Positions 44,528-52,870 of a stretch of DNA of 61,819 nucleotides are shown in pieces. Position 1 is the stretch's first letter. The number at the start of each line of letters is the position of its first letter. The notes below the pieces were generated by a model. That model searched no databases. It was given only the letters and a program-made list of their open reading frames with translations, and was not told the origin of the DNA. The position numbers were made by a program, and so were the translations under genes. Origin of the DNA: Bryobacterales bacterium (GTDB lineage: Bacteria; Acidobacteriota; Terriglobia; Bryobacterales; Bryobacteraceae); contig JADLCT010000091.1 of assembly GCA_020847045.1 (NCBI GenBank), positions 1 through 61,819 on the forward strand. The letters run 5' to 3'.

Positions 44528-47035
44528 ATGTTGAACTTTAAGCCCTTTTACCTCAACGCATTAGCGGTGATTCTCAGTGTAACCCTTGCGGCTCCGTCGC
44601 TGCCGGCCCGAACGAAAAAGGGTGAAAAGCTCCTCAAGGATGGCAAGCTCGCCGAGGCAAAAAAGGAGTATGACCGCGCGCTGGAACTCTTCGAGCAGGC
44701 GCTTGCCGAGGACCCGCAAGACGCCGCCTACCAGATGGCCGCCCAACGCGTCCGCTTCCAGGCGGCGCTGCGGCATGCCGATGCCGCCAAGAAATTGCGA
44801 GAGGAGGGCAAGCTCGAAGAGGCGGCGGCTCAGTACCGCCGCGCCGTTGCCGTCGATCCGTCCAACACGCTGGCCATCAGCGAGTTAAAGGTGACTCTCC
44901 AAATGATTGAGCGAGCCAAGGGCGGAACGCCGGACCAGGCCACGCTCACGCCCGCCGAAGAGGCCCAGCGCGAAACCGAGCGCCGCATCGCCTCGATCCA
45001 GGATGTCCCGGTTCTGAAGCCCCTGAACCGCCAGGTGTCGCAGCTTCGCATGAACAACCAGCCCATCAAGGTGCTGTACGAAACCCTGGGCAAGCTGACC
45101 GGCGTGAACGTCGTCTTCGATCCCGAGTTTCAGAACCAGGGGAAGAACTATTCGCTCGACCTGAACCGCATCTCGCTCGAACAGGCGCTCGATCAGTTGA
45201 GTGTTCTGACCAAAACCTTTTGGAAACCGTTGAGCGACACCACTATTTTTGTCACCAACGACAACGTAACCAAGATTCGCGACTACCAGGACATGGTGGT
45301 GAAGACCTTCTACGTCAAGAACATCACCACGCCCCAGGAGTTGCAGGAGATTGCCACGGCGCTGCGCACGCTCACCGACATCCGCCGCGTGCTCACCTAT
45401 AACGCCCACTCGGCGCTGATGGTGCGGGGCACGGTGGACCAGGTGGCCCTGGCCGAAAAGGTGGTCGCCGATCTGGACAAGCCCAAGAGCGAGGTGGTCA
45501 TCGACGTTCTGGTGATGGAAGCCAACCGCAGCCGGACGCGCGACCTGGCGGCCAGTATTGTGAACGGCGGCACGGCCGGCCTGCGCGTGCCCATCGGGTT
45601 TTCACCCCGTTCCTCGATCACCACGCCCGGCGCGGCGTCCGGCGGCGACTCCGGCGACAAGGACGATACCACGTCGAAATCCAGCGCCCTGCCGCTTTCG
45701 AATCTGAAGCTGATTCAGGCGAAAGATTTTTCGCTGACGCTGCCGGGAGCCTTGCTGCAGGCCCTGATGACGGATCGTGGTACGCGCGTGCTGCAATCCC
45801 CTCAGGTTCGGGCCGTCGATAGTGTGAAGTCATCCTTGAAAATTGGCGACCGATATCCTTATGCTACAGGCAGTTTTCAGCCGGGAATGGGCACCGTCGG
45901 TGTTTCACCTCTGGTTTCCACGCAGTTCAATTTCGCCGACGTCGGCGTGAACGTCGATATCACGCCGAAAATCCACTCCTCCGATGAGGTGAGTCTTCAG
46001 GTGGAGATCGATGTCTCTAACATTCGAGACCAGATCGACGTCGGCGGCCTGAAGCAACCGGTGATCGGGCAGCGCAAGCTCAGCCACAATGTCCGTTTGC
46101 GGCAGGGGGAGATGAGCATCCTGGGCGGACTGGTACAGGACCAGGATACAAAGTCGGTGAACGGGGTTCCGGGTGTCGGGCAGGTGCCGATTCTGGGCCG
46201 CCTGTTTTCGAGCGAGTCGATCGAACGGGGCCAGAGCGAACTGATGATCGTGCTGATCCCGCACATTATCCGCAGCTTGAACGTGGACGAGCAGAATCTG
46301 AAGGGCGTGGCCGCCGGAACCGAGCAGCAGGTGAAACTGACGTACGCGCCGCGTCAGGAAGCGCCCACGGCCGCGCCCTCCGCCAGCCACATAGGCCAGC
46401 CGTTGCAGCCGCCTCCGGCCGGGATCATGAACCAGATTCTGCCGGGCGCCCCCGCCCCCGGCGCGGCGGTCCAGATGGCGCCTCCCACGGCCACGGCATC
46501 GCCGGCCGGGGTGACGCCACCGGCGCCCGCCGAACCTGTGACGCCGTTACAGCCTCCGGCCGCGCAGCCGGGCGCTCCACCCGCGCCTCCGGCCGCCGAG
46601 CCGCCCAAACCGGCCGCGGGGATCCCCATTGTCCGCTTCCTGCCTGGTGAATCCAAGGTTGCGCCCGGCGGCGTGGTCGTCCTGACGGTGAATGCGGACA
46701 ACGTTGCGGACCTGTTCGGCTCCCCCATGGCGATCGCGTTTGACCCGAAGGTGCTGCGGCTGAACGATGTCATCCGTGGCCCGCTGCTGGCCGCCAACGG
46801 CCACACGCCCCTGTTCTCCCGCAACATCCGGAACGACGCGGGCGAGGCGTCCATCCTGCTGAGCCGTCTGCCTGGATCGCCCGGCGTCTCCGGCTCCGGC
46901 GGATTGGTGACGCTGATGTTCCAGGCCGTGGGCAAGGGTTCCACCGAGGTGCGCTTCACCGAGCTGACGCTGCGCAACACGCAGATGCAGCCGCTCAACG
47001 CGCAGGCGCCGGTCGCCCGCATCACCGTGGAGTAG
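44528..47035 (+). CDS. Type II/IV secretin with C-terminal cohesin domain
   Basis: The 835-residue product has a signal peptide (1-28), TPR-like repeats (30-125), a short N-terminal secretin domain (165-235), an N1-type domain (255-320), and the secretin pore domain (about 400-582: GTRVLQSPQVRAVD, QIDVGGL, VRLRQGEMSILGGLVQDQD, VPILGRLFSSES, ELMIVLIPHIIR). A Pro/Ala-rich linker (605-698) leads to a cohesin-like beta-domain (700-835: VAPGGVVVLTVNADNV, AIAFDPKVLRL, GLVTLMFQAVGKGSTEV). Secretins form the outer-membrane gate for pseudopili or pili. Two pseudopilin genes follow within 3 bp. Confidence 0.88.
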   Translation: MLNFKPFYLNALAVILSVTLAAPSLPARTKKGEKLLKDGKLAEAKKEYDRALELFEQALAEDPQDAAYQMAAQRVRFQAALRHADAAKKLREEGKLEEAAAQYRRAVAVDPSNTLAISELKVTLQMIERAKGGTPDQATLTPAEEAQRETERRIASIQDVPVLKPLNRQVSQLRMNNQPIKVLYETLGKLTGVNVVFDPEFQNQGKNYSLDLNRISLEQALDQLSVLTKTFWKPLSDTTIFVTNDNVTKIRDYQDMVVKTFYVKNITTPQELQEIATALRTLTDIRRVLTYNAHSALMVRGTVDQVALAEKVVADLDKPKSEVVIDVLVMEANRSRTRDLAASIVNGGTAGLRVPIGFSPRSSITTPGAASGGDSGDKDDTTSKSSALPLSNLKLIQAKDFSLTLPGALLQALMTDRGTRVLQSPQVRAVDSVKSSLKIGDRYPYATGSFQPGMGTVGVSPLVSTQFNFADVGVNVDITPKIHSSDEVSLQVEIDVSNIRDQIDVGGLKQPVIGQRKLSHNVRLRQGEMSILGGLVQDQDTKSVNGVPGVGQVPILGRLFSSESIERGQSELMIVLIPHIIRSLNVDEQNLKGVAAGTEQQVKLTYAPRQEAPTAAPSASHIGQPLQPPPAGIMNQILPGAPAPGAAVQMAPPTATASPAGVTPPAPAEPVTPLQPPAAQPGAPPAPPAAEPPKPAAGIPIVRFLPGESKVAPGGVVVLTVNADNVADLFGSPMAIAFDPKVLRLNDVIRGPLLAANGHTPLFSRNIRNDAGEASILLSRLPGSPGVSGSGGLVTLMFQAVGKGSTEVRFTELTLRNTQMQPLNAQAPVARITVE

Positions 47036-47037
47036 CC

Positions 47038-47541
47038 ATGCGCCGCCCGCCTGTCGCCGTACGCCCGTCCATGCGCCGCCTCACGCGGCGGCGGTGGGGC
47101 ATGACCCTGGTGGAGTTGATTGTCGCTTTCACCATCCTGATGCTGCTGGCCACCATGGCCGTGCCGCTCGCCCGGTATAAGGTGCGCCGGGACAAGGAGC
47201 GGGAGCTGCGCTGGGCCCTGCGCGAGATTCATACCGCGATTGACAAGTACAAGGACGCCGCCGACGCCAATCTGCTGGGCCAACAGAAACTGGACAGCGA
47301 CGGCTATCCTGAATCACTTGAAGTATTGGTGGAAGGTGTGAAGGCCAGCGGACAGGTGGATAAGAAAGTTAAGTTTCTGCGCCGCATTCCCAAAGATCCG
47401 TTTACGGGTAAGGCGGAATGGGGCCTGCGCTCGACGCGGGATGATCCTAAATCGACCAGTTGGGGCGGACAAAACGTATTTACCGTCTATTCGCTGACCT
47501 ACGAGAAGGCAGCCGACGGCACCCCGTACTCAGAATGGTAA
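47038..47541 (+). CDS. GspG-like pseudopilin, first copy
   Basis: The 167-residue protein has a prepilin signal: a basic leader, then RRRWGMTLVELIVAFTILMLLATMAVPLARY. Cleavage would fall after Gly, with the conserved Glu5 in MTLVE. The globular part ends ADGTPYSEW. It would be processed by prepilin peptidase and built into a short pseudopilus. It starts 3 bp after the secretin stop and its TAA overlaps the next ATG (TAATG). Confidence 0.88.
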   Translation: MRRPPVAVRPSMRRLTRRRWGMTLVELIVAFTILMLLATMAVPLARYKVRRDKERELRWALREIHTAIDKYKDAADANLLGQQKLDSDGYPESLEVLVEGVKASGQVDKKVKFLRRIPKDPFTGKAEWGLRSTRDDPKSTSWGGQNVFTVYSLTYEKAADGTPYSEW

Positions 47542-47951
47542 TGCCGATGCCGAAACGCCTCACACGCCGCCGTGCCGGCTATACGCTGATCGAAATCATC
47601 ATCGTGATGACGATCATCTCGATCCTCATCTCCATCGCCGTACCGGTCTATCAGAAGGTGGTTCTGCGGACCAAGGAGACCGTACTGCGCAACAACCTGT
47701 TCACCCTGCGCACGGTGATCGACGAGTACACTTACGACAAGCAGAAGGGGCCGCAGTCGTTGGAGGACCTGGTCCAGGCGGGCTATCTGCGCCAGATCCC
47801 GGAAGATCCTCTCACCGGCTCCAGCACCACCTGGAAAATCATCATGGAAGACGCGCTTACCAGCGTCAACCAGACCGAGCCGGGCATCTACGATGTCCGC
47901 AGCGGCTCGGACAAGACCAGTTTGGAAGGCACCCCTTACGCCGAATGGTAG
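47541..47951 (+). CDS. GspG-like pseudopilin, second copy
   Basis: The 136-residue protein has the prepilin motif AGYTLIEIIIVMTIISILISIAVPVYQK (Glu5 present) and ends EGTPYAEW, nearly the same C-terminal signature as the preceding pseudopilin. TYDKQKGPQSLEDLVQAGYL is typical of GspG-like major pseudopilins. ATG 47541 overlaps the stop of the first copy by one base. ATG 47547 or 47535 are alternatives. Confidence 0.88.
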   Translation: MPMPKRLTRRRAGYTLIEIIIVMTIISILISIAVPVYQKVVLRTKETVLRNNLFTLRTVIDEYTYDKQKGPQSLEDLVQAGYLRQIPEDPLTGSSTTWKIIMEDALTSVNQTEPGIYDVRSGSDKTSLEGTPYAEW

Positions 47952-48009
47952 CCGGGACCCCGGTACCTCTCTCCTAGCCCAACCCCACCCGCGTACCGCG
48001 GCCAGGCCA

Positions 48010-48025
48010 GTACCGAATTCGGTAC
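48010..48025. promoter_or_regulatory. 16-bp perfect palindrome upstream of the CpaE-like gene
   Basis: GTACCGAATTCGGTAC is a perfect inverted repeat, 109 bp before the next ATG. A related GGTACC half occurs at 47960-47965. It could be an operator for a dimeric regulator. No regulator gene is adjacent. Confidence 0.4.
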
Positions 48026-48133
48026 CTTTGTCCGGCTTGGGCCCGTGCGGTGCTCTCCGTACACTTGGGCCAGACCGGAACCGGCCGCCACGGCGTCCTG
48101 TATCCGTGGATGACTCGTTCGGAGAGGAACAAC

Positions 48134-49336
48134 ATGATTCGCGCCATACTGATCTCGCCTGTCCAGGCCATGATCCAGCAGCTGGAAAGTTCACTTTCGG
48201 CCACGCGCCAACCGATTGAACTGGTGAAGGAGTACGCGCGCTATCCGACCACCGAGGAGCTTGTGCGCGTGCTGGACGGACTTGCGCCGAACGTCGTCTT
48301 CCTCGACCTGTCCAACGAGATCGCCGCGTCGCGCATCATGGAAGCCATCTCCCAGCAGGCTTCGGCGCCTTTGCTGGTGGCGCTTCACAACTCGACGACG
48401 GCGCTGGTGCAGGCCATGCGGCATGGCATCCGCGACTATCTCACGGCGCCCTTCGAGCAGCCCGCCGTGGACTCCTGTATCCGGCTCCTGCTGGGACTGA
48501 TCGCGTCCGGCGGCGTCCGCCAGCCGGCGCCTCCCGCAACGAAAATGATCGCCTTCCTGCCCGCCAAGCCCGGTTGCGGCGCCTCCACGATCGCCCTGAA
48601 CACCTGCGCCGCTCTGTCGGCGGCCCAGCGCACGCTCCTGGTGGACGCCGATCCCTTCAACGGCCAGCTTGCCTACATGCTGAAGCAGGACAACAGCTTT
48701 TCGATCCGCCATGCGCTGGACCGCGCGGGCGCGCTCGACGAGGACCTTTGGGATAAGATGGTCCGCACCTTCGGACGGCTCGATGTGTTGTCCGGCGAGG
48801 ATTACCTGGGCGACCACGCCCCCTCGGCCGCGCCGCTCCGCCGCGTGCTCGACTTTGCCCGCGCCTACTATGACGCCATTGCCTGTGATCTGCCCGGCGC
48901 TCTGGATGACGCCGCGCAGGTTGTCCTGCAGCAGTCCGGCAAGATCGTGCTTGCCGTCACTCCCGATGTCGCCGCGCTGCGGCTGGCTTACTGCAAACTG
49001 CACCTGCTGGACGGTCTGGGCTGCGCGAAGAAGGTGCAGCTCGTGCTGAACCGCACGCACGCGCGCGCCGGGTTCCGCCGCGCCGACGTGGAGCGTTCGC
49101 TCGGCCTGCAGGTGGTGTGTGAGATTCCGGCCAATCACTCCGCCGTCCATAACGCGCTGGTGGAGGGCCGGCCCGTGCGTGAGTATGCGGCACGTTTTGG
49201 CGCACTGGCCGGGCTGCTCGTGGGCCGCAACGCCGAACCACCGAAGGAGCGCTACCGGCGGCGCTTTCTACAGTTTTTTTCCATCGGCCGCGCGGTGACG
49301 GCGCCGCTGGCTCTGCTGGGCGACGGGAAACGCTGA
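48134..49336 (+). CDS. CpaE-like MinD/ParA-family ATPase with pseudo-receiver
   Basis: The 400-residue protein has a degenerate receiver (residues 1-120: LISPVQAMIQQLESSL, NVVFLDLSNEIAASRIM) and a MinD/ParA ATPase domain (about 135-360). The P-loop reads AKPGCGASTIALN; like CpaE/TadZ, it lacks the usual lysine before Ser/Thr. LLVDADPFNGQLAYML and IACDLPGALDD follow. CpaE/TadZ proteins localise pilus or secretion machinery at the pole. GGAGAGG supports ATG 48134. It follows the pseudopilin genes and ends before a terminator. Confidence 0.83.
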   Translation: MIRAILISPVQAMIQQLESSLSATRQPIELVKEYARYPTTEELVRVLDGLAPNVVFLDLSNEIAASRIMEAISQQASAPLLVALHNSTTALVQAMRHGIRDYLTAPFEQPAVDSCIRLLLGLIASGGVRQPAPPATKMIAFLPAKPGCGASTIALNTCAALSAAQRTLLVDADPFNGQLAYMLKQDNSFSIRHALDRAGALDEDLWDKMVRTFGRLDVLSGEDYLGDHAPSAAPLRRVLDFARAYYDAIACDLPGALDDAAQVVLQQSGKIVLAVTPDVAALRLAYCKLHLLDGLGCAKKVQLVLNRTHARAGFRRADVERSLGLQVVCEIPANHSAVHNALVEGRPVREYAARFGALAGLLVGRNAEPPKERYRRRFLQFFSIGRAVTAPLALLGDGKR

Positions 49337-49357
49337 GCCGCTCCTAAACCTCTCATG

Positions 49358-49399
49358 CCACCCGGTCCGGTGATCCTCCGGCCGGGTGGTTTTGCTTTT
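49358..49399 (+). terminator. Strong intrinsic terminator
   Basis: CCACCCGG-T-CCGG and CCGG-CCGGGTGG form a 12-bp GC-rich stem (one bulge) around TGATCCT, immediately followed by TTTTGCTTTT. It ends the CpaE-like gene transcript and isolates the glycan cassette. Confidence 0.85.
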
Positions 49400-49493
49400 G
49401 CCGCCTCAACTCCCATGCAATCCACCTGAACGGCTAGTACTCACAATCCTGAAGTTTGTCCTTTCCTGGGATACGGTTAGTCGCGCATTCGGC

Positions 49494-49499
49494 TATAAT
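49494..49499 (+). promoter_or_regulatory. -10 box of the glycan cassette promoter (tentative)
   Basis: A perfect TATAAT lies 126 bp before the GTG of the glycosyltransferase gene, after a terminator. No good -35 is found 15-19 bp upstream, so an alternative factor or weak promoter is possible. Confidence 0.4.
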
Positions 49500-49555
49500 C
49501 CTTAACAATTCGCGGTACTGCCCCGGTTGTCAGCGCCGTTGCCCTTGCAATTATT

Positions 49556-49591
49556 AGGAACAGTGTGACGAGCCGAACTCGTCCTGTTCCT
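49556..49591 (+). other. Structured hairpin in the leader of the glycan cassette
   Basis: AGGAACAG pairs with CTGTTCCT, and inside it GACGAG pairs with CTCGTC around CCGAA; a TGT bulge lies on the 5' side. The 14-bp two-part stem ends 20 bp before the AGGAG site at 49612. It could be an RNA regulatory or protein-binding element. No known riboswitch is recognised. Confidence 0.5.
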
Positions 49592-49624
49592 CGCGTGTAG
49601 GCATTAGACGCAGGAGAGTTGGGT

Positions 49625-50647
49625 GTGAAGCTAAGCATCGTAATCCCGTCTTACAACGAGGCGGCCAACATCGCTTGCACGCTGACCGAACTCGCCACCC
49701 GCCTGAAAGGCGTCGCCGAGCAGCACGAGATCATTGTCGTGGACGATCACTCGGGCGATGGCACTCTGGAAGCGGCGGCGACGGTGCGGGGCGTGAACGT
49801 GCGGTGCATCCGGCTGAGCCGGCGCAGCGGCAGCCACATCGCGATTCGCATGGGCTTGGCCGCGGCCACGGGCGACGCCGTGCTGTGCATCTCGGCCGAT
49901 GGCCAGGACGATCCGGCCGCGCTGGCCGCCATGATGGCCAAGTGGCGCTCCGGATCGCAGATCATCTGGGCGCTGCGCCACGACCGCAAACAGGAGCCCT
50001 GGCGCATCCGTGTTCTGGCGCAGGCCTTCTACAAACTGCTCGTTTACTTCAACAGGCCGCAGAACCCGGGCCTTGACCTTTCGCGCGCCGACTTTTACCT
50101 GCTCGACCGCCGCGTGGTCGATTCGCTGTTGGCCTGCCGCGAGCGGTTCACCTCGCTGTTCGGCCTCATCGCCTGGATGGGCTTCCAGCAGGATTGCGTG
50201 GAGTATGAGCGCCGCCCACGCCGCCACGGAGCCTCGAAATGGGACTTCCGCCAGCGCGTCGCCCTGGCGTTGGACTGGATCATCGCCTTTTCGTGGCTTC
50301 CCCTGCGCGTCTCGGCCGCCCTCGGCGTTACGCTCGCACTGCTCGGCGTGGCCTACGCACTGTTCATCATCGCCAACGCCATTCTCGGGACGCCGGCCGA
50401 AGGCTGGTCCTCGGTGATGGTCAGTGTTCTGATCCTGTCCGGAGTCCAGTTGATTCTGCTGGGCGCCATCGGTGAATATGTCGGCCGTGGTCTCGACGAA
50501 TCCCGCCGCCGTCCGATCGCCTTCGTCGAGAAGGAGGTGAGCGTGGATGAGCAATCGGGAACTACTCGTGTCCTGGGCTATGGTGATCGCCTACGTGATC
50601 TTGAACTCGTTGGGGGCAATCGCTATCAAGAGCGTGGTGCATCGTAG
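49625..50647 (+). CDS. GtrB/ArnC-like polyprenyl-phosphate glycosyltransferase
   Basis: The 340-residue protein has a GT2 domain with KLSIVIPSYNEAANI, IIVVDDHSGDGTLE, the metal-site ISADGQDDPAALAAMM, and FYLLDRRVVDSLLA. Two C-terminal transmembrane helices (about 225-250, 260-290) follow, as in GtrB/DPM1/ArnC. It would load a sugar from a nucleotide donor onto undecaprenyl phosphate. GTG 49625 is chosen because AGGAG (49612-49616) is 8 bp away; TTG 49619 would be too close. The last 101 bp overlap the next gene. Confidence 0.87.
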   Translation: MKLSIVIPSYNEAANIACTLTELATRLKGVAEQHEIIVVDDHSGDGTLEAAATVRGVNVRCIRLSRRSGSHIAIRMGLAAATGDAVLCISADGQDDPAALAAMMAKWRSGSQIIWALRHDRKQEPWRIRVLAQAFYKLLVYFNRPQNPGLDLSRADFYLLDRRVVDSLLACRERFTSLFGLIAWMGFQQDCVEYERRPRRHGASKWDFRQRVALALDWIIAFSWLPLRVSAALGVTLALLGVAYALFIIANAILGTPAEGWSSVMVSVLILSGVQLILLGAIGEYVGRGLDESRRRPIAFVEKEVSVDEQSGTTRVLGYGDRLRDLELVGGNRYQERGAS

Positions 50648-50939
50648 TGGCGCCATCGATCCTGGTTCGGCGCGCGGACTGGCGGGCTTTGTCACCTCCA
50701 CACTGCTGTCGCCCACGGTGATCGCCGGGCTGGCCGCCATCGGGCTTTCGGCGTGCGCCTGGATCATCGCCCTCTCCCGGCTGCCACTTTCGATCGCCTA
50801 TCCGGTCGCGGTCGCGCTGAACTGTCTCATCGTGATCTCGGCGGGTCTTTTTCTATACGGTGAGGCCGCGACGTGGAACAAGTTCGCAGGCATCGCCCTG
50901 CTGCTGGCTTCGCTTGTTCTGCTCTCGCTGGAACGGTAG
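50547..50939 (+). CDS. SMR/EamA-type four-helix transporter, flippase candidate
   Basis: The 130-residue protein has four helices (LVSWAMVIAYVILNSLGAIAIKS, ATG-like start, then VIAGLAAIGLSACAWIIALSRLP, LSIAYPVAVALNCLIVISAGLFLYGE, FAGIALLLASLVLLS). The YPV pattern in helix 3 is shared with ArnE/F. The ATG is preceded by AAGGAGGTGA, an almost perfect ribosome site, so the 101-bp overlap with the glycosyltransferase gene is real. Between a GtrB-like and a GtrII-like enzyme, it plausibly flips the lipid-linked sugar, replacing GtrA. Confidence 0.85.
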   Translation: MSNRELLVSWAMVIAYVILNSLGAIAIKSVVHRSGAIDPGSARGLAGFVTSTLLSPTVIAGLAAIGLSACAWIIALSRLPLSIAYPVAVALNCLIVISAGLFLYGEAATWNKFAGIALLLASLVLLSLER

Positions 50940-50949
50940 TCCACACCCC

Positions 50950-52524
50950 ATGACAACGTACGCCACGCCGCACGCCGCTACTGGCGCTGACCGCGCTGAA
51001 GCGCCCGCGGAGGGCGGATGGCTACCGCTTCCCGCCGAACGCACGCTGTTCCTCATCACGCTGGCGCTCTTGCTGCTGGCCAAGGGCGTCGCGCTGCTCC
51101 CGTACGGCCATTCCGTGGATAGCTACCCCAAGCTCATCGCGCTTTCCACGAACCCCACGCACTCCGAGGGCGCCTTCACGGAGTTTCTCGCGCAGGGCCG
51201 GCTGGGCCAGTGGCTGCTGAACCAGGTGCTCGCCTTGTTGGGCAACCTCGGACCCGGCGGCAACACCTGGAACATTTTTATTTCGTTGTGTTGTTTCGCC
51301 GCGGGCGCCGTCTTTCTGTGCCGGCTGTGGCGAACCGCTCCCACCGGCTTTGCCGCCATCGCACTAGCCGGGCTGTTCGCCATTCACCCCTATCACGCCG
51401 AGATTTTCACCTTCCGGGAGGCCGCGCTCACGGTGTCGCTGGCCGTCCTGCTGGCGCTGGCCGGGGTTACACAGGCCGCCGCGCCCCGCCCGCGCTTCGC
51501 GCATGCATGCGCGCTGTTGTTTGCAGCGCTCAACCTCTATCAGGTCGCCTGGAACTATGCTTTTCTCGCACTGCTCATCGCGGGTCTGCTCGAATGGGTC
51601 CGCACGCCCGGCGCGGCGCTCCTGCCCCGCCGTGATTCTCCGCTCACCACGGCCGCCGCCGCCCTGGCCTTCACCACCATCGCCTACTTTGCCTTCTTCA
51701 AGCTCTCCGTCCGCTTTTTGACCACGCCCTCGGGCGAGTTGGCGCGCGGTGCGCTGATCCCTCTGTCGCAGGCCACCAACCGCCTGCGAGAGCTCGCCCG
51801 CATCTTTTACTCGATCCTTCTGCGCCCGGAGCCGCTCATGCCCACGGCCATCAAATGGCTGCTGGCCGCCATGCTGGCCGCCGCCGTGGCTGTGCTGCTG
51901 CATCGTGCGCTGGCCCAGCCCCGCCGCGCCGCCGATCTGCTCGCGCTGCCGCTTGTATTGGGGGCTGCCCTACTCGGCATCGCCGGCATCATGATTCCCA
52001 TTGGCGGCTGGATGCCCGTGCACCGCACGCTGGCCGCCGTAAGTCTGCTGGCCGCCGGATCACTTGCGGTTCTGCTAGCCTGCTCGCCGCGCCTGCGCGG
52101 GCTGGCGCTCGCCACCGCGGGCGTGCTGCTGTTCGCTTTCGGCGGCGTGAACAACTTCGCGCTGCACGACCAGTTCCGGCTCAACCAGCGCGATTACGCC
52201 ACGGCCGTCCGCATGATTGAACGCCTGGAAGCCGACCCGGCCTTTGCGCCCTCCCGGCCACTGGCCGTTGTCGGCAGTCTGCGTCACTATCCGCTGCGCT
52301 TCTTCACCTCGCGTGACGGCTCCGATGTGAACGTCTCGGCCCTGTTGCAGCCCTGGTCCAAAGCCAGCCTGCTGCGTGAGGTCTCCGGCTACACCTTGCC
52401 CGACGCCGCGCCGGCGGACCTGGCCACGGCGAAGGAGTATTGCCAGGCCAGCGCTCCGTGGCCCGCGATGGGCTCGGTGGCGATGGTGCAGTCCGTAGCC
52501 GTCGTCTGTCTGCCCGGACAGTAG
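50950..52524 (+). CDS. GtrII-like membrane glycosyltransferase
   Basis: The 524-residue protein has about ten transmembrane helices. The N-terminal external loop (YGHSVDSYPKLIALSTNP, GRLGQWLLNQVLALLG) and later HPYHAEIFTFREAALTVS match the PF14264/GtrII type: an acidic loop, then 'GRW..' and 'P...E.FTFR' patterns. These enzymes move a sugar from polyprenyl phosphate to a cell-surface acceptor. It starts 10 bp after the SMR gene. Acceptor unknown. Confidence 0.75.
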   Translation: MTTYATPHAATGADRAEAPAEGGWLPLPAERTLFLITLALLLLAKGVALLPYGHSVDSYPKLIALSTNPTHSEGAFTEFLAQGRLGQWLLNQVLALLGNLGPGGNTWNIFISLCCFAAGAVFLCRLWRTAPTGFAAIALAGLFAIHPYHAEIFTFREAALTVSLAVLLALAGVTQAAAPRPRFAHACALLFAALNLYQVAWNYAFLALLIAGLLEWVRTPGAALLPRRDSPLTTAAAALAFTTIAYFAFFKLSVRFLTTPSGELARGALIPLSQATNRLRELARIFYSILLRPEPLMPTAIKWLLAAMLAAAVAVLLHRALAQPRRAADLLALPLVLGAALLGIAGIMIPIGGWMPVHRTLAAVSLLAAGSLAVLLACSPRLRGLALATAGVLLFAFGGVNNFALHDQFRLNQRDYATAVRMIERLEADPAFAPSRPLAVVGSLRHYPLRFFTSRDGSDVNVSALLQPWSKASLLREVSGYTLPDAAPADLATAKEYCQASAPWPAMGSVAMVQSVAVVCLPGQ

Positions 52525-52870
52525 GCGCCGTGCGCCTTAGTCCGTACTGGACCGCCCATCCTCTGGCACAACTCCCTTGCAAGCGCTATCCTGTTCGGGA
52601 CTCTCCCCACCACAGAAAAATTATGCCCGTCTCCGGTCTCGACATTCTGGTTTTGCACTCCCGCCTGACGAAGGACGCCGCACCCCACACACGTCCGCCG
52701 CATCTGACGCCTCTCCGTTCCGATGCGCGTCCAGAACCTCTGAAACCGCCAACCCGTCCGCAAGGGGTTCCTCAAGACTCGCGTCTCCCGCGCCTCAGCG
52801 TCCGGCTCCGGCCCTGATCGCGGCTCCGAAGCGGCCCCCACGCGGCCCCGTCTCGTCGTACTCTGGTGCA
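52525..52870. other. Gene-free stretch between GtrII-like and amidohydrolase genes
   Basis: This 346-bp segment shows no convincing gene. A 64-codon plus-strand reading from ATG 52623 is Pro/Arg/Leu-rich and lacks a ribosome site. I see no T-run hairpin. It presumably contains the terminator of the cassette and the promoter of the amidohydrolase gene. Confidence 0.5.

Noticed and set aside
52623..52817. 64-codon reading from ATG 52623
   Set aside because: Pro/Arg/Leu-rich, no ribosome site, no helices or motifs; judged non-coding.
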